The notes under the pieces: model-generated | The model's database searches: none | Told to the model about the DNA's origin: nothing | Seen by the model: the letters and a program-made list of their open reading frames with translations, nothing else | Translations under genes and position numbers: made by a program | Shown: positions 44,194 through 54,251 of the stretch, piece by piece | Position numbering within the stretch: the stretch's first letter is position 1 | How the letters are laid out: every line of letters starts with the position of its first letter | Assembly: GCA_016787045.1 (NCBI GenBank) | Contig: JAEUVA010000046.1 | Coordinates: 124,001 to 188,000, forward strand | Source: Chitinophagales bacterium | GTDB lineage: Bacteria > Bacteroidota > Bacteroidia > Chitinophagales > LD1 | DNA length: 64,000 bases | Reading direction: 5' to 3'

Positions 44194-46314
44194 ATGCGCT
44201 TTATCTACACCTTACTTATGCTGCTTGTGACGCACATCTGCACAAGTCAAACTCCGCAAATCAACTTAATACAACTAGCTACCGGATTTAATAGCCCAGT
44301 AGACATTAAACATTGTGGCGATAACCGAATTTTTGTAGTGCAGCAAGGTGGGGCAATACGCATTTTAAGCAAAAGTGGAACAATCAATTCCACACCTTTT
44401 ATCACTATTGACTCTGTACTTTCCAGCGGCAATGAACAAGGATTGCTCGGTTTGGCCTTTAGCCCAAACTACAAACAAGATGGATACTTTTATGTGAACT
44501 ACACTTTTGCCAATGGTACCACTACCGGAGAAACCCGCATTTCGCGTTTTAGTGTGAACCCAACTGATAGCAACCTAGCTTCACCAAACACTGAAAAAGT
44601 AATACTCAGTTTTACACAACCATATACCAACCACAACGGTGGTAATATGATGTTTGGCCCAGATGGTTACTTATATATTTCATCGGGCGATGGTGGAAGT
44701 GGAGGAGACCCGCAGGGTTACGCACAAAACAAAAACACCCTCTTAGGCAAAATGCTGAGAATAGATGTGACCGGGCAAAGTACTTATGCAATACCTCCTA
44801 CCAATCCATTTGTTGGTCAACCCAATGTGAAAGAAGAGATCTGGAGCTATGGCTTACGCAATCCATGGCGCTGTAGTTTCGACCGTATAACCGGAGATAT
44901 GTGGATTGGTGATGTAGGCCAATTGGTTTGGGAAGAAATTGACTTTGAACCGGCAGGTGATACCGGTGGTAGAAATTATGGCTGGAAGTGTTACGAAGGT
45001 AATTCAGTTTATAGTGCAGGGTCTTGTAGTACTGTAGCTGTGCACGCTGCTCCGGTATTTGTGTTTGGCCATACCGGTGGCAATTGTTCAGTTACCGGAG
45101 GTTATGTGTACAGAGGAACTCAGTTTAGCGCATTGTTTGGCAGATACATTTTTACAGACTATTGCAGTGGGCAGTTTTGGAGTACCAGAAAGTTAGCTAA
45201 CGGAAATTTGGTTACAGACACGCTACAAGATTTTTTCAATAATCAATTTACTGCTTATGGCGAAGATAATTTGGGAGAAATGTATGTGGCTTACCGCGGT
45301 AGTGGAAGTGGGGGGCGCATTTACAAAATAACCGAAACCGGCAACTGCAATCCGGTGGCTTACATTACAGATAAAGACACTATTACATCATGCACTCAAA
45401 CCATGCTAACTGCACTGTATGGCGACTCACTTAGTTACGAATGGTACAACTCAAACAGTGCTATACCCGGAGCAAACACTAATCAGTTGCAGGTAACTAC
45501 AAGTGATTGGTATTATGTAGGTGTTTCTAAAATTGGTAATGGCTGCAAAACCTTTAGCGATTCTGTGTATGTACAGATAAATGACACTACAGAGTTACAA
45601 ACCCCAAACACGGCATTCAAATACTGCCTGAACACAACCTCTGTCTCGCTCACTCCAAACGTTACACCCAATGGTGGAAATTTCTCATCTCCGTTTGTAA
45701 CCGGCTCTAGTTTTCAACCCACATTAGCAGGTTCTGGCGCACATGCTGTGTACTATACTTACACGAACACCGATGGATGTATTTCTTACAAAGCACTTTC
45801 GGTTACCGTAATAGACACAACAGAGTTAGTAGCTTTGTTTACGTTAGATGACAAATGTATTGACGCTCCGGCTTTTAGTTTAGATGGATATGTAACCCCT
45901 ACCGGAGGTACTTATAGCGGAAACGGTGTTGCAAACAATATATATAACCCTTCCAGCGCTGGCTTAGGGGCCTCAAACTTGTTATACAACTATACCGATG
46001 GTAATGGTTGCACATCCACATTTGGTTTTGGATGGAATGTGGTCAACTGTGTGGGGCTTGAAAAATTTGAAAGCAATCAAATACAAATATTTCCCAACCC
46101 AACTAATGCCTCTATTGCAATACGTTGCACTACGGCAGATATACATCAAGTTGACATCTACGATATGACAGGCCGCAACTGTCTGCACAAACAGATTGCA
46201 AAAGGGTATGGCCCACCGTTAGAATTTGATGTTGCCGAATTAGCTAAAGGCGTTTACGAGGTAAAGATTTTTTGCCCCGCAAATACTTACTCCGTGAAAC
46301 TGATTAAAGATTAA
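44194..46314 (+). CDS. T9SS-exported PQQ-type sugar dehydrogenase-like protein
   Basis: 706 residues. Signal peptide 1-18 (ICTSQ). Residues 20-375 are a GSDH-type six-bladed propeller (NEQGLLGLAFSPNYKQDGYF, PYTNHNGGNMMFGPDGYLYI, SSGDGGSGGDPQ, RNYGWKCYEG). Residues 380-615 are Ig-like modules with Cys pairs. Residues 635-706 are a T9SS type A sorting domain (IQIFPNPTNASI, LAKGVYEVKIF). GSDH domains oxidise aldoses with PQQ, but many Bacteroidota members lack proven activity. The stop codon directly abuts that of a convergent DUF423 gene. Confidence 0.88.
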   Translation: MRFIYTLLMLLVTHICTSQTPQINLIQLATGFNSPVDIKHCGDNRIFVVQQGGAIRILSKSGTINSTPFITIDSVLSSGNEQGLLGLAFSPNYKQDGYFYVNYTFANGTTTGETRISRFSVNPTDSNLASPNTEKVILSFTQPYTNHNGGNMMFGPDGYLYISSGDGGSGGDPQGYAQNKNTLLGKMLRIDVTGQSTYAIPPTNPFVGQPNVKEEIWSYGLRNPWRCSFDRITGDMWIGDVGQLVWEEIDFEPAGDTGGRNYGWKCYEGNSVYSAGSCSTVAVHAAPVFVFGHTGGNCSVTGGYVYRGTQFSALFGRYIFTDYCSGQFWSTRKLANGNLVTDTLQDFFNNQFTAYGEDNLGEMYVAYRGSGSGGRIYKITETGNCNPVAYITDKDTITSCTQTMLTALYGDSLSYEWYNSNSAIPGANTNQLQVTTSDWYYVGVSKIGNGCKTFSDSVYVQINDTTELQTPNTAFKYCLNTTSVSLTPNVTPNGGNFSSPFVTGSSFQPTLAGSGAHAVYYTYTNTDGCISYKALSVTVIDTTELVALFTLDDKCIDAPAFSLDGYVTPTGGTYSGNGVANNIYNPSSAGLGASNLLYNYTDGNGCTSTFGFGWNVVNCVGLEKFESNQIQIFPNPTNASIAIRCTTADIHQVDIYDMTGRNCLHKQIAKGYGPPLEFDVAELAKGVYEVKIFCPANTYSVKLIKD

Positions 46315-46707
46315 TTACTCATTATCCGCTTTGAGCGCATTGATAAGTATCATCACCCATCCGGCAATGAAAAAAAAGCCGCCAATGGGTGTAACAGGGC
46401 CAAGCACAACTGCCGGAATGCCGGTGATATGACGAGTAGCCAGCAAATACAGTGAACCGGAGAATAAAAGTATGCCTACAAAAAAGCAGATGGCAGCGTT
46501 TTGTACCCAAGGTGATTGCTCGCGCTTTAAATACATAATGCAAGTGATTATGGCCAATGTGTGATAAAACTGATATTGTACGGCCTTCTCCCACATATTC
46601 AGCAACTCCGGTGTAAAAAATGGTTTAAGACCATGTGCACCAAAAGCTCCTAAGATTACGGAAGTAAGTCCTGTGAGTGCGGCTAATATGAGGAGTGGCT
46701 TTTGCAT
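46315..46707 (-). CDS. DUF423 family small membrane protein
   Basis: 130 residues from ATG 46707, starting MQKPLLILAALTGLTSVILG. Four membrane helices and the family motif AFGAHGLKPFF, then WEKAVQYQFYHTLAII and PVTPIGGFFFIAGW. DUF423 (YgdD-like) proteins are widespread and uncharacterised. A six-residue longer start at 46725 is rejected for lack of family similarity. The gene abuts, stop to stop, the sugar-dehydrogenase-like gene. Confidence 0.9.
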   Translation of the reverse strand: MQKPLLILAALTGLTSVILGAFGAHGLKPFFTPELLNMWEKAVQYQFYHTLAIITCIMYLKREQSPWVQNAAICFFVGILLFSGSLYLLATRHITGIPAVVLGPVTPIGGFFFIAGWVMILINALKADNE

Positions 46708-46811
46708 AAAAATTTTGTACTGCAAGAGAACAAACTAAGTGCCACAATACCAAGTTGTTCACTACACAGTATACGGTTCATAACTCCCACTGGTATAAAA
46801 ATGTTGTGGGG

Positions 46812-46819
46812 TACTTTTG
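46812..46819 (+). promoter_or_regulatory. -7 box placed 4 bases before the lipoprotein start codon
   Basis: TACTTTTG (46812-46819) is an exact TAnnTTTG. Only 4 bases separate it from ATG 46824, so the transcript would begin at or next to the start codon (leaderless). No good -33 element is seen, so confidence is moderate. Confidence 0.5.
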
Positions 46820-46823
46820 TAGT

Positions 46824-49346
46824 ATGCATTTCAAGGTACGCACTCACATTACAATACTGTTTGCTTTGTTTACACTCTTGAGTTTTAACTCCTGTAACTG
46901 GTGGAAAGGGACTACACTGTATACCGCAGTACCAAAATCCGCGATTTTTGTTTTTGAGAGCAACAATTGGAACACTTTACAAAACACATTTACAGAAACT
47001 TTTACCGGTTCCACTGTTAAGGAACTGAAGTTCAGTGAAAAAATATTTTCCGAGTTTTCGGAAATGGTTCAAATCTTGGGAACCGATGCATCAGTGAAAG
47101 AATCGCTGGTTTCTTATTCTACAATTTTATCTATTCACCTTACCTCAGCCAGCGATTTTGGGGTGCTGCTCAATGCGCCATTAAGTGGAATCAATGACAA
47201 TTCGTTGATAAACAAAATTCAAAACCTTAACGGCATAAAAACAGTAAACATTCGTGTTTTCAAGAACCAGAAAATAATAGATGTTCGTTTTATAGATGGC
47301 AGATTACTTACCTTAGCCATGCTAAAAGGCACAATCTGTGCAAGCTTCAGTTCATTTTTAGTTGAGAATTCGGTGGCTTCTTTGCTTAGCGGAGAAAGTA
47401 TCGCTAAATCATCGTCATTCTCAAATTGTGTGCAAAACAAAAACAAGAATTCAATATTTACAGCATTTGTCAACTTTCAAAAACTGAATGCCTTCATACC
47501 GCTTTTCATTCCGGCAAACACCAATAAATCTGTATATGATTTTACAGCACTAGGAGATTGGTCAGTATTTGATTTCAGTTTCAGCAATGACGATATAAAA
47601 ATTGGAGGATACTCTCCCGGCAAAACAGAGTCAACGCTACTTAGCTATACAGTTATGCAACAAATACCAGATAATGCTGCAATAGTACATCTGAGTTCAG
47701 ATACCGGCTACTTGAAAAATAATATAAGTGCCCCCTATTTTAGGGGTTGGGCTACTACACCTGTTGCACTGGTAAATTTAAATTCGCTAACCACCTCTTA
47801 CGAAAAGCAAAACTTATACATAGTTACTTCTAGAAACAAATCAACTGCCGAAACTGATTTGACACAATTGCTCAAATCCAGCAATAGCAACTCCTCTGCT
47901 TGCGATACTTTTGAGAACTATCCGGTATATGAGATACAGGATGCCGGTCTGGTTCAAAATTTGTTTCAACAATCATTTTTCAAGTTAAAGACTGCCTACT
48001 TTACTGTATTGGACAACTGTGTGCTTTTTGCTGCCAAAAAAGAAGTTCTGCAACAATGTATCTACAAGATAAACGCTGGTGAAGTGTTGAGCAGCTATAC
48101 CTATACACAGCCACTAAGCCAATGTTCAAACTGCAAAAACAGCTCGGTACTTTATATCCAGTTTGAAAATGCAACCGGGGTGTTTCAGCAATTGCTATCA
48201 GCAAATTCATCTGCACATTCGCTTATACAAAACTCAGAATATCTGCTATTGGCAAATATTCCGCAAAAGAATCATACGGTATTTGATGGTATTTTAAAAA
48301 TGGGGGCGAGAGCAGTAACTAATGGCGCGCAGAAACTTTGGCAAACTCAACTTAAAGCGCAACCAATTACTACGCCCATTGTAACCACAAAATCTGACGG
48401 AAGCAAAATCATTTTTGTACAAGATACTTTACTGAATTTGTATGCCCTCAACGCTTCAGGTGAAATACTTTTTGTAAAACAGATGCCAGAAAAAATTAGG
48501 GGCAGTGTACATGTGGTTGATTATTATGGAAATAGTACGGATGAACAATTTTTGTTTACCACAACCACTAAAATTTTTCTGATAAATAGTGCCGGTGAAG
48601 ATTTTGCCAACTATCCCATTCGGCTCAGTGCGCCTTGTACTGCCGAAACGGTTGTTAGCAGCAATAGAAAGAGATTCTTCGTGCCCTGTAATAATGGCAA
48701 CCTGTATGGTTACGAGATATCCGGCAAACCATTGGCCGGCTTTAGCCCCAAGGTCGGGATTGGTGAATTGCTACAACCCTTGGAGATACTCAAACATAAC
48801 GGACAAGAATTTATTGTGGCAAACAACATATCGGGCAAGCTAATGTTGATAGCTGAAAGTGGAGTAGTTAAATGGTCCTTAGATAACACTTACCATTTTA
48901 ATGCCTTACAACAAAAAAACACTTTTCAGGTACTGAGCGCAAAAGGCATGTATGCATTAATGGTAGATGCTGCGGGAAATGACAGAACTATTCCCCTTAA
49001 AGATACTGCGGATTTTTTTGCAGCTAATCTGATTAATGATAGTGTTCTGTCCTTGTACGTAGGCAATCAAAACTATGTAAAATGGTATGATGAGAAAATG
49101 AACTTTAAAGGAGCCATAAGCACCGGTGCCGGCAGCATCAGCAGCATGCGATTAATCAAAAACTTATCTCCTCAATTTATATTGCTCTGCTATGATGGTA
49201 CACAGTTGCTATGTGATAGTGAACTAAAAAACTCTTTAAGGTTTGATAGTCAAAAATTCGCCATTGAGCAAATGATGCCAGGGAAAAGTGCATGCCTAAT
49301 TGAAGCCACAGATGCTGGATTAATAACCTGCCGTACCTTGAAATAG
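46824..49346 (+). CDS. Two-part lipoprotein: DUF3352-like N-terminal half and propeller-like C-terminal half
   Basis: 840 residues from ATG 46824. A signal peptide ends in SFNSC (C24), suggesting a lipoprotein. The N-terminal half (about 30-500) has the repeated pattern of substrate-less alpha/beta domains seen in DUF3352-type proteins (FESNNWNTLQNTFTETFTG, LNAFIPLFIPANTNKSVYDF). The C-terminal half (510-840) has short repeating strands of a PQQ-like propeller (YALNASGEILFVKQMPEK, FFVPCNNGNLYGYEISGKPL, DGTQLLCDSELKNSLRF). I do not recognise a function. The stop abuts that of the convergent phosphatase gene. An alternative start 69 bp upstream is disfavoured by the promoter. Confidence 0.7.
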   Translation: MHFKVRTHITILFALFTLLSFNSCNWWKGTTLYTAVPKSAIFVFESNNWNTLQNTFTETFTGSTVKELKFSEKIFSEFSEMVQILGTDASVKESLVSYSTILSIHLTSASDFGVLLNAPLSGINDNSLINKIQNLNGIKTVNIRVFKNQKIIDVRFIDGRLLTLAMLKGTICASFSSFLVENSVASLLSGESIAKSSSFSNCVQNKNKNSIFTAFVNFQKLNAFIPLFIPANTNKSVYDFTALGDWSVFDFSFSNDDIKIGGYSPGKTESTLLSYTVMQQIPDNAAIVHLSSDTGYLKNNISAPYFRGWATTPVALVNLNSLTTSYEKQNLYIVTSRNKSTAETDLTQLLKSSNSNSSACDTFENYPVYEIQDAGLVQNLFQQSFFKLKTAYFTVLDNCVLFAAKKEVLQQCIYKINAGEVLSSYTYTQPLSQCSNCKNSSVLYIQFENATGVFQQLLSANSSAHSLIQNSEYLLLANIPQKNHTVFDGILKMGARAVTNGAQKLWQTQLKAQPITTPIVTTKSDGSKIIFVQDTLLNLYALNASGEILFVKQMPEKIRGSVHVVDYYGNSTDEQFLFTTTTKIFLINSAGEDFANYPIRLSAPCTAETVVSSNRKRFFVPCNNGNLYGYEISGKPLAGFSPKVGIGELLQPLEILKHNGQEFIVANNISGKLMLIAESGVVKWSLDNTYHFNALQQKNTFQVLSAKGMYALMVDAAGNDRTIPLKDTADFFAANLINDSVLSLYVGNQNYVKWYDEKMNFKGAISTGAGSISSMRLIKNLSPQFILLCYDGTQLLCDSELKNSLRFDSQKFAIEQMMPGKSACLIEATDAGLITCRTLK

Positions 49347-51017
49347 CTACTCTGTTTTAATGATGGTTCTGCTCAATTTCATTTCACCTGAGCGAAGTGT
49401 TACCATGTATGAACCTTTTGCCAAATTGTACTTGGAAGCATCTACACTCACCGTATTAGAGCCGGTGTTTAGCTTTGCTCTGAATACTTGATAAAGCTTG
49501 CCTGATATGTCGGATAACTCAATAGTTACCTCACCTTGCTTCTTCAATTCAAAGTCAACATTTATATTTTGTGAAAACGGATTGGGAGTAACACTCAATG
49601 AAACAAATGGTGAGTTGGGGCCAAACTCATCTGTACTTGCAGCACCGTCTATTTTATACATCGTAAACTCGTCTCGTGTTACGCCTGTCATGTCAATGTG
49701 GCGTCCCACCAGTTTATTGCCAGTAATATCTATTACAAACGATCCGCAACAGGTATCGCACCCATACTCGCTGTACATGTAAGGGTGATTGAATGGAGGA
49801 TTGTCATCTTTACTGGCAGAATTACCACAAACCACATACACGGTACCTTGATTAGGATTTGTACCCTGTTTATATTTCAAATATGCTTCACCTATGGCAT
49901 CATTTCCGCTGGTATTTTGTAAAATATTAAACAACGTAATATCGCCCACATCGCCATAAGCACCTTTAGCTAAATAGCTTCTTTCATAAACGTGGCTGTG
50001 ACCACACACTACTAAGTCAACTCCGTATTGCTCTAAAATTGGCACATAATTTTTCCGCATGGCTTTCATGTAAACTTCCCACCATGTACCAGCATCGTGC
50101 GAACCATCAGTATAAGGTGGTTGGTGGAAATAAGCAATTACCCAAGGTTTGGTATTAGCTTGCAAGTCTTGAATTAGCCATTGTTTTTGTGGAGACGTGT
50201 TGAATGAGAACAATGGGCTTACTCCATTCCAATCATCGGCAGCTGTAAACAATGAACCAAGCTCTGAGTTTAAACTAATAAAGTGTGCATTGCCATAATC
50301 AAACGAATAATACAACTCATGGCCAGATGACACTCCACCGGCCTCTGCATTGCGGTACACTTCAATCAAATCATAATACGGGCCAGCGTGTTGCAACGGT
50401 GGCTTAGGAGCAGTAACCGGTGATATGGAATTGTAATCATGATTTCCGGGAGAAGGCAAAAAAGGCCAGTGTTTCATGGGCTTCGCATATCCGTTGATTG
50501 AGTCAAATACCTTGTTGAGGTACTCCGCTTCAGTACCATCTGCATAAGCATTATCTCCTAACCAAATAAAAAAATCAGTCCCTACCGTATCATAGTTGAT
50601 GTAGGCATCGCGCACTCTGCGCTGTTCTGAATTTCCTTTCCCAAAATCGCCAATGGCCCACACACGCGTACTCACATCGCTACCGGCTGTAGGAAAGGTA
50701 CGAAACCAATGCTCACTATCATTACCACTAAGCAATGTACCGCCATCATACACAGCATAAAAATACTTAGTATATGGTTGAAGTCCGGTTACATTAACCA
50801 TGTGGTTGGTTACAACAGCAGTATCTTCGGCAAGAATTCCCAAACTGTTTAGCGCTGTGCCCACCATCACTTTTGATGCTGTGGCAGAATCTGTACGCCA
50901 CATTATTTTCATACTGGTAGAAGTAGGACTTTGCAAATACGGCCCTACTGTAACGCTCACTTGTGCATTAGAGAAAAAAAGGCAGCAAATACTGAGCAGT
51001 AAAAATATATTCTTCAT
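49347..51017 (-). CDS. T9SS-exported purple-acid-type phosphatase
   Basis: 556 residues. Signal peptide 1-18. Residues 20-110 are an N-terminal fibronectin-like domain (VTVGPYLQSPTSTSMKIMWR). Residues 115-430 are a metallophosphoesterase with the dinuclear metal motifs GDFGKGN, WLGDNAYADG, SPGNHDYN, YFHQPPYTDG and GHSHVYERS. Residues 475-556 are a T9SS sorting domain (VTPNPFSQNI, YNLAKGSYMVTLRSG). Its likely job is releasing phosphate from organic esters at the cell surface. It converges with the two-part lipoprotein gene with no spacer. Confidence 0.9.
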   Translation of the reverse strand: MKNIFLLLSICCLFFSNAQVSVTVGPYLQSPTSTSMKIMWRTDSATASKVMVGTALNSLGILAEDTAVVTNHMVNVTGLQPYTKYFYAVYDGGTLLSGNDSEHWFRTFPTAGSDVSTRVWAIGDFGKGNSEQRRVRDAYINYDTVGTDFFIWLGDNAYADGTEAEYLNKVFDSINGYAKPMKHWPFLPSPGNHDYNSISPVTAPKPPLQHAGPYYDLIEVYRNAEAGGVSSGHELYYSFDYGNAHFISLNSELGSLFTAADDWNGVSPLFSFNTSPQKQWLIQDLQANTKPWVIAYFHQPPYTDGSHDAGTWWEVYMKAMRKNYVPILEQYGVDLVVCGHSHVYERSYLAKGAYGDVGDITLFNILQNTSGNDAIGEAYLKYKQGTNPNQGTVYVVCGNSASKDDNPPFNHPYMYSEYGCDTCCGSFVIDITGNKLVGRHIDMTGVTRDEFTMYKIDGAASTDEFGPNSPFVSLSVTPNPFSQNINVDFELKKQGEVTIELSDISGKLYQVFRAKLNTGSNTVSVDASKYNLAKGSYMVTLRSGEMKLSRTIIKTE

Positions 51018-51099
51018 GGTGTAAATTTTCGGAGGCGAATTTAATGAAAGAAAAGTTTGCAGATTAAAGATAGGGAAATTGTGTGTTATTAAATTGTTG

Positions 51100-51834
51100 C
51101 TATTGATTTCTGCGCATTATTTCACTAACCAATATACCCGTGGCCACTGCAGCGTTAAGTGATTCTGCATTACCAAAAGCTGGTATGCTGATGCGATTAG
51201 TAATCAGCGGCTCTAAGTTTTCTGAAATACCGTTGGCTTCGCTACCTATGAGCAATAGCCCCCCGCTGTTAAACTTCTGTGAATACACATTGGCTCCGTT
51301 TAATACAGCGCCATACACCGGCATATTTGAACGACCAATAAGCTCCAAGAGATCGCAATATTGACAATGGGTTCTGAATAATGACCCTTTGGCCGCTGAA
51401 ACGGTTTTTGGATTGTAAACATCTACACAATTCTCGGATAAATAAATGCTATGCCACCCAAACCAATCGGCAATGCGGATAATTGCACCTAAATTTCCGG
51501 GATCATTAATTCCATCTAAAAGCAGGTAAAATTTATCTGCACTGGGCAATACCAGCTCTTTAGCTACTGCTATTTGCGCCACAGCAACCGCTCTGTCTGG
51601 AGTGGAAAGCGTAGATATTTTTTGCAGCTCCAATTCAGTAACCTGCTCTATTGCAAGTTCTTTATTGGCATAATTTTCAATGGCATCTGTACAATAAACT
51701 ACATCGGTAACCCAAGTACTGTGGAGGAGTTCTTGCACGTTTTTAGCCCCTTCCACTAAAAATTTGCCATACATTTGGCGAAACTTCTTTTGATGGAGCG
51801 ACTTGATATAACTGATTTGATTTTTAGATAACAT
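51100..51834 (-). CDS. TrmH/SpoU family RNA methyltransferase
   Basis: 244 residues from ATG 51834. The SPOUT fold motifs are LLDGINDPGNLGAIIRIADW, LIGSEANGISENLEPLI and ISIPAFGNAESLNAAVATGI. Upstream is a short substrate-binding region (QMYGKFLVEGAKNVQELL). Enzymes of this type make 2'-O-methyl groups in rRNA or tRNA, and RlmB-like 23S rRNA modification is the most likely. A 3-codon TTG extension to 51843 is less likely than the ATG. It is divergent from tamL. Confidence 0.92.
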   Translation of the reverse strand: MLSKNQISYIKSLHQKKFRQMYGKFLVEGAKNVQELLHSTWVTDVVYCTDAIENYANKELAIEQVTELELQKISTLSTPDRAVAVAQIAVAKELVLPSADKFYLLLDGINDPGNLGAIIRIADWFGWHSIYLSENCVDVYNPKTVSAAKGSLFRTHCQYCDLLELIGRSNMPVYGAVLNGANVYSQKFNSGGLLLIGSEANGISENLEPLITNRISIPAFGNAESLNAAVATGILVSEIMRRNQ

Positions 51835-51878
51835 AAATAACAAGTTGAGTAAGCCACCAAAAAAGTAAATAACCCTGA

Positions 51879-54242
51879 ATGTATCTTGCCCCGCTAAATA
51901 AATTTTTTATTCCTGCGCTTTGCTTTTTGTTGTTGGCTATTTCTTCGTGCCAAGTAGCAAAAAACCTACCCGATGGGCAAAGTTTGCTGGTAAAAAATAA
52001 ATTTATATATGAAGGTAAGTTAAGCCCGGCAGAAAAAGACAAACTCCGAACCGACCTGCCGGCCATTGCCGCTCAAAAACCAAATAGGAAAATTTTTGGA
52101 TTTATGCCAATGCGCATGTGGTTCTACTACTCTGCATCTAACAGCAAAAAACTTAATAAATTTAGGAAATGGATTATAGACAAAGTTGGAGAGCCGCCAG
52201 TGGTGTTTGATAGTTTGCTGCTAAAGCGTAGCGAGTTAGCCATGGAAAATTACATGTTTAACTTTGGTTACTTTCAAGCAAATATTATAGATACAGCCAT
52301 CACCAAAAACAAAAAAACAACTGTTGTTTACCGGCTAAAGCCCGGCAACGCATGGAAAATAGGAACGGTTAAGTTAATGGTTCGTCCGTTTATCAGCGAC
52401 AGTGTAGCGGCTAACTTTATGAAAAATTCGCGATTGATTACCGGTCAGCGGTTTGATATTGCCAATCACAAAGCCGAGCGCGAAAGAATAGAAACAGTAT
52501 TACGCAACAATGGTTTCTATTATTTCAATCGCGAGTACATCACCTTTGATTTTGATACTTCACCGGACAATAACACCGTCAACGTAAAAATATTTATCAA
52601 CCAGCCATCTGATACTGCACCGCACCGCCAGTTTCGGCTAAATAACTTTTATATCACTACAGATTATGTGGCAGACCGGATGAACGAAACACTAAAACGA
52701 GATACTGTTTTTGCAGGAGATAGCTTAGAGTATGCCATTTTTTCTGCTCAAAGAATTTTACGAAAACTAATTGTTGCTGACGCTATGTTTATGAAACGTG
52801 GCGAATGGTACAACAAAGAGAAAGAATTGCGCACCATTAATCGCTTTGCTCAATTAGGCGTTTTTAAGTTTATTAGTGTAGATATGGTTCGCGCCCGAAA
52901 CCGCGAAGGCAACTACTTAGATGCTTTAATATCACTCACACCCGCCAAACGCCAAAGCTTTATAGCCGGTGGCGAAATGAGTGTAACTAATGAGGGTCTT
53001 TTTGGCTTATCTGGTGCCATATCATATAAAAATAAAAATTTAAGCAAAAGAGCCGACCAGTTTGTAGTAGATATCAGCAGTGGAGTTCAACTACGTTTTC
53101 CGCGAAGCAACCAAGTAGAACTGATTACAACAAATGCAGCCATTTCAGCCACATATTTTTTAAACCGAATGGTTGGTTTTAGCCGCTACAAATCTTTTTC
53201 AAAAAGCCGAAATCCGCGTACGCGATTAAACATTGGCTATAACTATGAGTACCGCAACGATTTTGACACCAATAGTGTAGTTACTTTTTTGTACCAACTC
53301 CACAATTTCAATTTAACTTACGGATACGACTGGCTACGTGGCAGATATATCACACACGTATTAAACCCTGTAGCTATCAATTTTTATTTACTGCCAGAAA
53401 AAGGAAAAGAGTTTTTAAGGCGGCTAGACCTTAACCCTATTTTGAAAAGCAGTTTTGAGGAGCAGGTTACTATTAGTCAGTTTTACTCTTTTACCTATAA
53501 CAACCAAGTTACTGCAACAGATAAGCGCTACATGTACTTTAGAGCTAGTGCCGAAGCTGCGGGCAACTTGATTTATGCTGGTTTCAAAGCCATAAACACT
53601 AATACAGACAACGACTCTCTTTACCTAATTGCCCAAAAACCATTTTCACAATTTGTGCGCATGGAAGCAGATTTCAGAAACTACTTCCGCATACGGCAGC
53701 ATGGCATGTTTGCCCTCAGAACCTATGCCGGTATTGGTGTACCGTATGGCAATAGCTACGCACTTCCTTTCATCAAACAGTTTTTTGTTGGCGGTCCAAA
53801 CAGTTTACGAGGTTTTTTGATTCGCGAAATTGGGCCCGGTAGTTATGTGGACTCTACTATTTACAATCCCGAAACCGGCAAGAAAAAAAGTGTTGGTTTT
53901 TTTAACCAAACCGGTGATATTAAGTTAGAACTTAATGCAGAGTTTAGATTTGATTTATACCGTTGGCTCAAAGCTGCTGTGTTTGTAGATGCCGGTAATG
54001 TATGGACTATCAGAAAAGATAATCGCAGCAATGGAAACTTTGACATTAACCGTTTTTGGAAAGAGTTTGCTGTAGATGCCGGTGCCGGATTACGTTTTGA
54101 CTTCAACTTTTTTGTCATTCGTTTTGACTACGGTTTTCCGATACGCGACCCCCGCAGAACAGACGGTAACCGCTGGCAATTCAAAAATGGCCAAGCATTC
54201 AAAAGCGGACAGTTTCAGTTGGCAATCGGCTATCCGTTTTAA
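51879..54242 (+). CDS. tamL: TamL-type Omp85 lipoprotein (BamA/TamA family)
   Basis: 787 residues. A lipoprotein signal ends at C24 (LLAISSC). POTRA-like domains run from about 30 to 330, with NFGYFQANIIDTAI and RIETVLRNNGFYYFNREYI. The C-terminal 16-stranded barrel (about 345-787) has FFVGGPNSLRGFLIREIGPG, the conserved VRGF-type lid motif of Omp85, and closes on GQFQLAIGYPF. In Bacteroidota TamL works with TamB in outer-membrane biogenesis. No tamB is in the window, although tamB often follows. It starts 44 bp from the divergent RNA methyltransferase gene. Confidence 0.87.
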   Translation: MYLAPLNKFFIPALCFLLLAISSCQVAKNLPDGQSLLVKNKFIYEGKLSPAEKDKLRTDLPAIAAQKPNRKIFGFMPMRMWFYYSASNSKKLNKFRKWIIDKVGEPPVVFDSLLLKRSELAMENYMFNFGYFQANIIDTAITKNKKTTVVYRLKPGNAWKIGTVKLMVRPFISDSVAANFMKNSRLITGQRFDIANHKAERERIETVLRNNGFYYFNREYITFDFDTSPDNNTVNVKIFINQPSDTAPHRQFRLNNFYITTDYVADRMNETLKRDTVFAGDSLEYAIFSAQRILRKLIVADAMFMKRGEWYNKEKELRTINRFAQLGVFKFISVDMVRARNREGNYLDALISLTPAKRQSFIAGGEMSVTNEGLFGLSGAISYKNKNLSKRADQFVVDISSGVQLRFPRSNQVELITTNAAISATYFLNRMVGFSRYKSFSKSRNPRTRLNIGYNYEYRNDFDTNSVVTFLYQLHNFNLTYGYDWLRGRYITHVLNPVAINFYLLPEKGKEFLRRLDLNPILKSSFEEQVTISQFYSFTYNNQVTATDKRYMYFRASAEAAGNLIYAGFKAINTNTDNDSLYLIAQKPFSQFVRMEADFRNYFRIRQHGMFALRTYAGIGVPYGNSYALPFIKQFFVGGPNSLRGFLIREIGPGSYVDSTIYNPETGKKKSVGFFNQTGDIKLELNAEFRFDLYRWLKAAVFVDAGNVWTIRKDNRSNGNFDINRFWKEFAVDAGAGLRFDFNFFVIRFDYGFPIRDPRRTDGNRWQFKNGQAFKSGQFQLAIGYPF

Positions 54243-54251
54243 CGGTTTAAA

